From assembly GCA_033085395.1 (NCBI GenBank), contig JANQBS010000028.1:62001-126000 (forward strand): a DNA stretch of 64,000 nucleotides, in the 5' to 3' direction. The position numbers and the translations under genes were made by a program. The notes under the pieces were generated by a model, which ran no database searches, was not told where the DNA came from, and saw only the letters and a program-made list of their open reading frames with translations. Every line of letters begins with the position of its first letter. Position 1 is the first letter of the stretch. The DNA comes from Xanthoparmelia taractica (lineage: Eukaryota; Ascomycota; Lecanoromycetes; Lecanorales; Parmeliaceae). Positions 57,761-64,000 of this stretch are shown piece after piece.

Positions 57761-60181
57761 ATGGAGGCCGCCTCAGCGAGGTACGCAACCAGAGACCGCT
57801 TTGGGGGGTTTGGAGAGCCTGCGCAAACTCCGTTACAGAGATACATCCGTAGGAGCTTAGGAAAGATGATAGGAAGAAAGTAGACAGCTAATGTTTTACT
57901 CCAGAGAATGCTGTGGACCCGCAGAACTACGAGCCAAACCTAGCTCTTGACCTCGAGATCTCGGACCTGATCAATTCCAAGAAGGGCAATGCGTAAGATG
58001 AATCAGCCTTATATCCTTATAAGTCCATGACTTATCCTACGCCAGGCCTCGAGAAGCCGCAGTAGCAATCGTCAACTACGTCAATCACAGAAATGCCAAT
58101 GTGTCGTTACTCGCCCTTGCGGTACGGTGGGGCAAGCCCCGGTCTGCACGACATCCAGCTGATACAGTAGCAGCTCCTCGACATTTGCGTCAAGAACTGC
58201 GGCTACCCTTTTCACCTTCAGATCAGTACCAAAGAGTTTCTTAATGAGCTGGTCCGACGGTTTCCAGAACGGCCGCCCATACGGCCTTCTCGAGTCCAGC
58301 TGAAGATATTAGAAGCAATTGAGGAATGGAGGCAAACCATATGTCAGACCTCAAGGTACAAGGAAGATTTGGGGTTCATACGGGATATGCATCGGTTGTT
58401 GAGCTACAAAGGCTACGTGTTTCCCGAAGTGCGGAGAGAGGATGCTGCGGTCTTGAATCCTAGCGATGTAAGAATAGTCTTCAACATTGAGGAGGCCTTC
58501 CTAATCATTTTCAGAATCTGCAATCGGCGGACGAAATGGAGGAAGAAGAAAAGGCAGCCCAATCTGCGAAGCTACAGGAACTGATTCGAAGAGGAGGACC
58601 AGAAGACCTCCAGGAGGCCAACAGATTAATGAAGGTCATGGCAGGCTATGATACGAAACACAAAACTGATTATAGGGCAAAAGCAGCGGAGGAGGTCGGC
58701 AAAATCCAGCAGAAGGCGAAATTATTAGAGGAGAGGTTACAAAACTTCAAAGCTGGCGATGTAGTGGCAGAGGGAGACATCTTCGAGGTATAATCAGATG
58801 AGCCACGGAAGACTTCTCATTAGCTGATTTTGATTAGGAGCTCGCAAATGCCCTTCAAAGCGCCCAGCCCAAAATTCAAAAAATGTGCGAGGAAGAATCT
58901 GATGACCAGGAAGCCGTCGCCAAACTGTTTGAGATAAATGACAGCATACACCGGACAATTGAAAGATACAAACTCATCAAGAAAGGCGACGTTGATGGTG
59001 CTTCCAGAATCCCTCAAGGCACTCTTGGTACCTCGACTGGAGTCAGCAAGACTGCAGACAACGAGCTCTCTTTGATCGACTTTGGCGGTGACCCAGAACC
59101 TACTGCGAGCGCACGCGGAAATATAAACGGTTCTAGCGAACAAAAAGGTGCATCATTGCAGGATGATCTTCTAGGTCTCTCGGTTCAAGACCAAGACTAT
59201 GGACAAGGGGGAGGCATTGCTCTTGGATATGGTGCAAACTCAAGTAAGAAAGGCCCTTCAACCGACATGAGAAAGCATATTGACCTCGTCCGCAAAGACG
59301 TCCCCGGACCATCGCTTCTATCATCGACTACGCAGGACAGCTCTGCAAAGGCCCCATTCCCAACTCCAACACCTCAACTACAGCAAGCTCCTGTGCCTGC
59401 CAAACCTAATTACGACCCCTTCAAATTTCTGCCAAACTCTCTTCCTTCGTCACGTTCCAGTACACCTGCGCCACCCACTCTCCTACAAGCGCAGCAAGCC
59501 GCGAGACCCTCACAGACCCCCACTGATCCTTTTGCGGCATTGTCATCGGCCACTTCTCGTACAGCGTCACCACTCCCAAGCTCACAACCATCTCAAAAGC
59601 CAGCCCCTTCGCCGTCTGCGTCCTTGTTCGACTTTGCATCTCCGAAACCTGCAGTACCTCAAAGCCATCCAGCAACAAGTTTTCAACCGCCCGCCAATGG
59701 TACCTCAGCCGACGATGACTGGGACTTTACCTCAGCGCTGCCGGAAGACGGCTCTGAGCTTCCAGCTCATAATAGTTTGACTGTCTCGAATACCTCAGTC
59801 AAGATCGATTTCCGTGTAGAGAGAGCCGAAACTACTGATTCTGCCATATCGATAAGCGCCTCATTCTCCAACAATACGCCCAGCCTCATTACCGAGTATA
59901 CTCTCCAAGTCGCGGTAACCAAGGTAAATAGCGTATGAAGTCAAGCGGAACGCTACGCGTTGCTAACAGACGTTTGACAGGGGTTTACGCTCAAACTTAC
60001 ACCGCAGTCTGGGCGTACTCTACAACCAAATCAGAAAGACGGGATTACGCAACACATAGTGCTCAACGGTGTGGCAAGGGGGCAAGCGAATTCTGCCAAG
60101 ATACGCTGGAAAGCTTCTTACAAGGTCGCTGGCGAATTACGGCAGGAACAAGGAGAGGTGCCTCCTTTGGGCATTGCTTGA
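57761..60181 (+). CDS. GGA clathrin adaptor (ARF-binding, VHS-GAT-GAE)
   Basis: Seven exons, 57761–57848, 57905–57992, 58046–58121, 58174–58467, 58515–58787, 58838–59923 and 59981–60181, give 701 residues. Order: VHS domain (about 15–160; LDICVKNCGYPFHLQISTKE, KFLNELV-type FLNELVRRFPER), GAT domain (about 190–320; LQELIRRGGPEDLQEANRLM, RTIERYKLIKKGD), a disordered hinge, and a C-terminal GAE ear (about 590–701; ending GELRQEQGEVPPLGIA). The hinge contains SLIDFG and DDLLGLS, candidate clathrin-box-like motifs. GGAs bind ARF-GTP at the trans-Golgi network and sort cargo to the endosome/vacuole. Exon 1 encodes PLQRYIQNAVDPQNYEPN only after splicing, which fixes the start. Confidence 0.93.
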
Positions 60182-60279
60182 TATAGCAGTCAATTTTGTA
60201 TATAGAACTTTAAAACTTGAGCGATATGCCTGCCACCACCTTTTTTCGATGCCACAATACAATGTCGTTCTAATAATGC

Positions 60280-60942
60280 CTACCATTGATGAGTGGCCTT
60301 CGGGACTCCAGCAATATACCCGGAAGCTTTCCGCTCTGAAACCGCACCTTCCCTCTTCCACAGCTCCAAAGCCGCAGACGCAGGCGCACTGCTTCTCCAC
60401 TTGCGCATGTATGGCACCAGAGACGCAATGACGCCCCCTGTCTCGTAATATGTCAACGCAGGCGCACTCGGGGGGTCTAAAGCAAGATGAAAGCGTATCA
60501 TCAACGGAGAAAATACTTCTGCCTGGTACTGAAACATGCCGCCGGGGATCGGGTCGTTGGGTGTAGCGTCGTTCGCCTGCTTGAGTTCATGCAGGGACGA
60601 TATGGCTAGGTCGATGAATGCTCGAATGCTATTGTAGGGAAGACTGGGCTCGGAGTACGAGTGGAAGGTTGTCAGGTAGCAATTTCGGGCCCAGGGAACG
60701 TCGAGCGGGTCTGGAGGGTCGCCGAGGGTTGCGTTGAACGGGTGGCTGCACAATCTCCGTCAATTGCCCATAAAGCTGAGGAGATCCGGGTAAGCTCACA
60801 TTGATAGGCTGTTGAGGTTCATAAGAGGAGCGTTGTCTGGCATAGCCCGCGAGAGGCCTTTTGTATCTGGCAGAGTACCTATTGCAAGGCCGACACCAAT
60901 CTTTGCTTGAAGCCCCAAGAGTAATAGCTGGCTTGTGAACAT
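60280..60942 (-). CDS. Small probably secreted protein, unknown
   Basis: Two exons, 60942–60800 and 60745–60280, with a GTGAGC…TGCAG intron, give 202 residues. The N-terminus MFTSQLLLLGLQAKIGVGLA is hydrophobic and may act as a signal peptide or anchor. The body contains LPYNSIRAFIDLAISSLHEL, an IPGGMFQYQAEVFSPLMIRF segment and a conserved-looking C-terminal VPYMRKWRSSAPASAALELW, with only two cysteines. No family was recognised. It converges on GGA (98 bases between stops) and diverges from the mitochondrial protein at 61511. Confidence 0.55.
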
Positions 60943-61510
60943 GCCCGTGTGCTTGCGGGTTTCCTTCAACATGATTCAAGCACTGAGATGTCTTGCTTAA
61001 TATCCAATGGAATGAGAAGAAAACTACAACAGTCTTGCATTATGAGAGGGATGCTCCAAGAACATGAGGTTGCGCTTTCGCGAAGCGGCAGTAGGCCAGC
61101 AGTGAAGGTGAGCCGCACGTTCACTCACTACAACATACGCCCAGACGATGTCTATGCTCTATGGATCCATATTGGAGACACTCAGGAGTAAGTCAGCGTT
61201 CAATACATTCAGGATTGTGACATTTATAGTAAGCAGACAATTTTGCGTTTGAGAGCCTTGTATCGGACGGCAGAAACAAATCATTCATGCCGCTTGTCTC
61301 CTCATCGAAGCGTCGGCGCACTGTGGTATTCATTATTAGTACTCCGTAGAAACGAGTCTCCCAGTGACTGGGGCGGGAAAGCTCTTAAGATCCGAAGGCA
61401 AGCACGTCAAACCCTTAATTTTAGCTCAGCCTTACAGATTTGGGTACCATTTCCTTGCCAAGTTCGTTTCATCCATTTGCTTAGGATACAAAGACAGAGC
61501 GCAGCTATGA
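60943..61510. other. Divergent promoter region
   Basis: Spacer between the small secreted-protein gene and the mitochondrial-protein gene. No exon recognised. Confidence 0.45.
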
Positions 61511-64000
61511 ATGCCGCCTGTGCTACGATCTGCTTTAACTCTGAGGGTCAGATTCGGGCTCTTGACTACTGGAGTGGCGCTCAATGCACCATTACGACGT
61601 CAAGATGTAAGTGTCCATCCAGGGGACTTTATCTTCTCTCCTCGCTTGGATGATCGCCAACAGCTACAGGTGAACGGAGTATGGTCCCGCAAAGCTGGCG
61701 GGGATACCCACAATGGCAAGACCTTCAGAAGAACCCTTTTTGAGCTTCACTCCGGGCGACAAGTTCCTGAATTACCCTCCAAACTCCTACTTGAAGATCT
61801 GAGCCCAACGCAAGAAACAAGGTCCGATCTACTACGATACGCTACATCGGAAGACCTAATAGCTGCTCTCGGTCCCATTGGCCTCGAATATGCAGTAGGT
61901 CAACGAATCCTAAGACACAGGTTGGACATATCCTACGTTGGGGATCCAGTGCTACTGCACCGTGATAGAAGCGAAGCCAGCAAACGAGCTCGGGAACGTA
62001 AAGTAGAGGCAAAGATATTGCGAAAGGAAGGAGTCGATCCGATAAGCTTGAAAGGCTTGCTTGTCCAATACCTACGGCATGTGGACCCTATTCTCAGATA
62101 CCAATTTCGATTCGAAAACGCGAAGTTCGCAAACACGAAATTGGACGACGCATTGCTGAGACTTTTGAACAAGGATAATGCACGCTATCTCAGTCTTGGA
62201 GGAAGGGACATAAGGGACTTGATGACTTGGACATGGATCTTAACCTCCGACACGACGGAACGTGCAGCAACACGGCTATTGGCGGTTGCGCATCAAAAAT
62301 TCACAAACAAGAAAGGTCGTTGGTCCATTCCTCTATTCCTATATATCTTGTTACTTCGTCGACGAATTTCGAGCGCAGAGGCACTGAGGTCTTTGTTGAT
62401 CTACGCTTGGGAATTGATGGGAAATTCCGAAAAATTGCTAGGACCATCTCCGCAACTGGAGAAGCTCGCGAGTGGAACAACAGTACGGGATGAGAGTTCC
62501 AAAAAGACTCGTATAATCAAAAACCCAGAAGACGACAAAGTCGGGATACGCGAACGTATGTTCATGATTATGATTATAAGGCTGCTTCGTTCTGCTCGCA
62601 GGGTCTGGCCAGCAGCCTGCAATAGCATCGTAGCCTTAATCAGTCGGTATTTGGACGGCCTGAACTTTCGTAAAGATGTCTCACCAACGACGAATTTGAC
62701 TTCGGAAGACATAGCGCGACTTACGTACATATACAACACAGTTTTAAAACTGGTATCGCTTCCAGCGTCAATAGCACCTTATCGATCCGCATATCACCAG
62801 CAGCGAGCACAATTCATTCTTTTGAGAAGGATGAACACATTTCAACCCCCTTTAGTCATCGACAGAAGAGGGTATCGCGCTGTGATTAGTACGCAGCTTA
62901 TGCACAAAAAGACCTTGAAGGAACGCGAATGGGCGCAGATGAAAGCAAGATCATGGCCTCCATGGAAAGAAGAGAAGCTTGGTATAGACGCCGATATCAC
63001 TGTCAAGCATGGAGTCAGTCGGGCCATGGAAGTTATCAGGCGATCCTGGGAAGCAGGATATGCTCCCAAAGATTGGGATGCTGTGGCATCAGTCCTTTCA
63101 GGCTGGGACACCGATAGAAGTCCCACTATACAGACTCGTGCGTTCCATTCACCTAAGAGTCCTGGTTTTTCAACCGCAAAAGTCTGGGTTTCTCGAATAC
63201 GAGCGACAAGAACTCTTGATGAGGCTTGGTCCTGCTTCTTGTCGTACAGAGATCAGAAACCCACACACGAAGGAGCCTCCTACGTCTATCATGAAATGTT
63301 TGCAAAAATCGTGCAGGATGCCAGAAGACCGCCTGCTAAGGACCTCAACCGCACTTCGACCGATTATACAGATGAGCAGCAGCCTTTGCCTGGTGATGGT
63401 GTAGAGGTTTTGGCTGCTCCTGAGTCCCCACGGGAAGCAGTCTACGTTCGTATACCACCACCGACTATAAACGAATTCGGCGAGATGATGGCCAAGGACA
63501 AGATCAAGCCCGGTGGAAGGTTTCTAAGCAGCCTGCTGAAAAATGCGCCAACTCTCGAAACTGGTCTACGATACCTTGAAGCAAGCACGACACCGGACGT
63601 ACAGGTACGCGTTTTAAGCGATAGGAAACCACCGAGCAACGCCAAGGATCAAACTGCGCTCGAATCGATCCCATGTCATCTTTTTTCTTCCTTCATTGCG
63701 CTGCTGACTCATTCAGTGCCTGACCAACCTGGACTCAATAAATTTGCTCAAGTCCAAACTGGGTCGACTTTGGACTCGGTCATGGCAAAGACAGAATCAG
63801 CTCAGCTTGATTCTCCACAAAGCCCTGCAGATTCAGAACAGTCCTTAGGGTTTGCATCTCAACCAAGGTCCCTTGCTACAAATCCACTCCTCGAAGCCAT
63901 TGAACTTGTGCTTGCTCGAAGACCTCGATACCGACCTGCATGGTATCACCTTCTCCGAGCGCTCTCTCAACGCAGAGTCGTGACAAACATGGCCGCCTCG
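61511..64000 (+). CDS. Large mitochondrial protein, PPR-like, truncated by window end
   Basis: Exon 1 (61511–61606) joins at a GTAAGT…CTACAG intron to exon 2 from 61670, which stays open for 777 codons to the window edge, so at least 809 residues are encoded and the gene continues beyond 64000. The N-terminus MPPVLRSALTLRVRFGLLTT is rich in Arg and hydroxylated/hydrophobic residues without acids, a good mitochondrial presequence. The body is helical, basic and Leu-rich, with blocks such as LRYATSEDLIAALGPIG, REWAQMKARSWPPWKEEKLG, ISRA-like VSRAMEVIRRSWEAGYAP and WDTDRSPTIQTR. These resemble a fungal family of large organellar proteins with degenerate pentatricopeptide-like helices, possibly acting on mitochondrial RNA. 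That assignment is inference. Confidence 0.75.
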   Translation, partial: MPPVLRSALTLRVRFGLLTTGVALNAPLRRQDVSVHPGDFIFSPRLDDRQQLQVNGVWSRKAGGDTHNGKTFRRTLFELHSGRQVPELPSKLLLEDLSPTQETRSDLLRYATSEDLIAALGPIGLEYAVGQRILRHRLDISYVGDPVLLHRDRSEASKRARERKVEAKILRKEGVDPISLKGLLVQYLRHVDPILRYQFRFENAKFANTKLDDALLRLLNKDNARYLSLGGRDIRDLMTWTWILTSDTTERAATRLLAVAHQKFTNKKGRWSIPLFLYILLLRRRISSAEALRSLLIYAWELMGNSEKLLGPSPQLEKLASGTTVRDESSKKTRIIKNPEDDKVGIRERMFMIMIIRLLRSARRVWPAACNSIVALISRYLDGLNFRKDVSPTTNLTSEDIARLTYIYNTVLKLVSLPASIAPYRSAYHQQRAQFILLRRMNTFQPPLVIDRRGYRAVISTQLMHKKTLKEREWAQMKARSWPPWKEEKLGIDADITVKHGVSRAMEVIRRSWEAGYAPKDWDAVASVLSGWDTDRSPTIQTRAFHSPKSPGFSTAKVWVSRIRATRTLDEAWSCFLSYRDQKPTHEGASYVYHEMFAKIVQDARRPPAKDLNRTSTDYTDEQQPLPGDGVEVLAAPESPREAVYVRIPPPTINEFGEMMAKDKIKPGGRFLSSLLKNAPTLETGLRYLEASTTPDVQVRVLSDRKPPSNAKDQTALESIPCHLFSSFIALLTHSVPDQPGLNKFAQVQTGSTLDSVMAKTESAQLDSPQSPADSEQSLGFASQPRSLATNPLLEAIELVLARRPRYRPAWYHLLRALSQRRVVTNMAAS

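Overview
The window is nuclear DNA of a filamentous ascomycete (Pezizomycotina). The genes carry short GT–AG introns of about 50–80 bases with CTAAC/CTGAC-like branch points. The families are typically fungal: a PTH11-like rhodopsin-domain protein, an AVT-type vacuolar transporter, a metacaspase with a Pro/Gln/Gly-rich prodomain, a GH16 glucanase and a fungal STAND N-terminal domain. Gene density is low to moderate, with long simple-sequence spacers. I cannot place the class with confidence. Nothing is organised as an operon; each gene is its own unit.

Layout. 0.5–3.1 kb: a 2OG-Fe(II) oxygenase convergent with a phytanoyl-CoA-dioxygenase-like oxygenase. 3.1–6.4 kb: gene-poor. 6.4–10.2 kb: a PTH11-like membrane protein (with an apparent frameshift) and an AVT amino-acid transporter. 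10.2–12.3 kb: simple repeats. 12.3–18.7 kb: a small secreted protein, a C2H2 zinc-finger protein and a secreted RNase T2. 19.4–24.9 kb: a metacaspase, a second IPNS-like oxygenase and a secreted GH16 enzyme. 24.9–27.5 kb: repeats and an AT-rich island. 27.5–30.0 kb: an ankyrin protein. 31.4–32.4 kb: a doubtful membrane-protein gene. 32.4–33.6 kb: a strongly C-rich tract with telomere-like repeats. 33.9–40.8 kb: an amino-acid permease, an arrestin-like protein and a third IPNS-like oxygenase that has lost metal and cosubstrate ligands. 40.8–43.6 kb: repeats. 43.6–48.4 kb: a large Sec7–PH ARF exchange factor. 48.4–51.4 kb: gene-poor. 51.4–64 kb: a dense housekeeping block with a small zinc protein, UNC-50/GMH1, the SNIP1/PML1 FHA protein, a small Ala-rich protein, TSR3, a GGA clathrin adaptor, a small probably secreted protein and a mitochondrial protein cut by the window edge.

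Functional links. Three genes serve Golgi/ARF trafficking (SYT1-like GEF, GMH1, GGA), and the arrestin-like protein could control turnover of permeases such as the one beside it. RNase T2, GH16 and the small secreted proteins form a secretome component. Four non-haem iron oxygenases are scattered over 40 kb without a polyketide, peptide or terpene backbone enzyme, so I do not call a metabolite cluster. The most useful observations are splice details: a 4-nt microexon in GMH1, a GC–AG intron in RNase T2, a 26-nt last exon in the metacaspase, and several genes visible only after splicing. Exon boundaries were deduced by eye from frame, splice sites and family resemblance, without RNA data.
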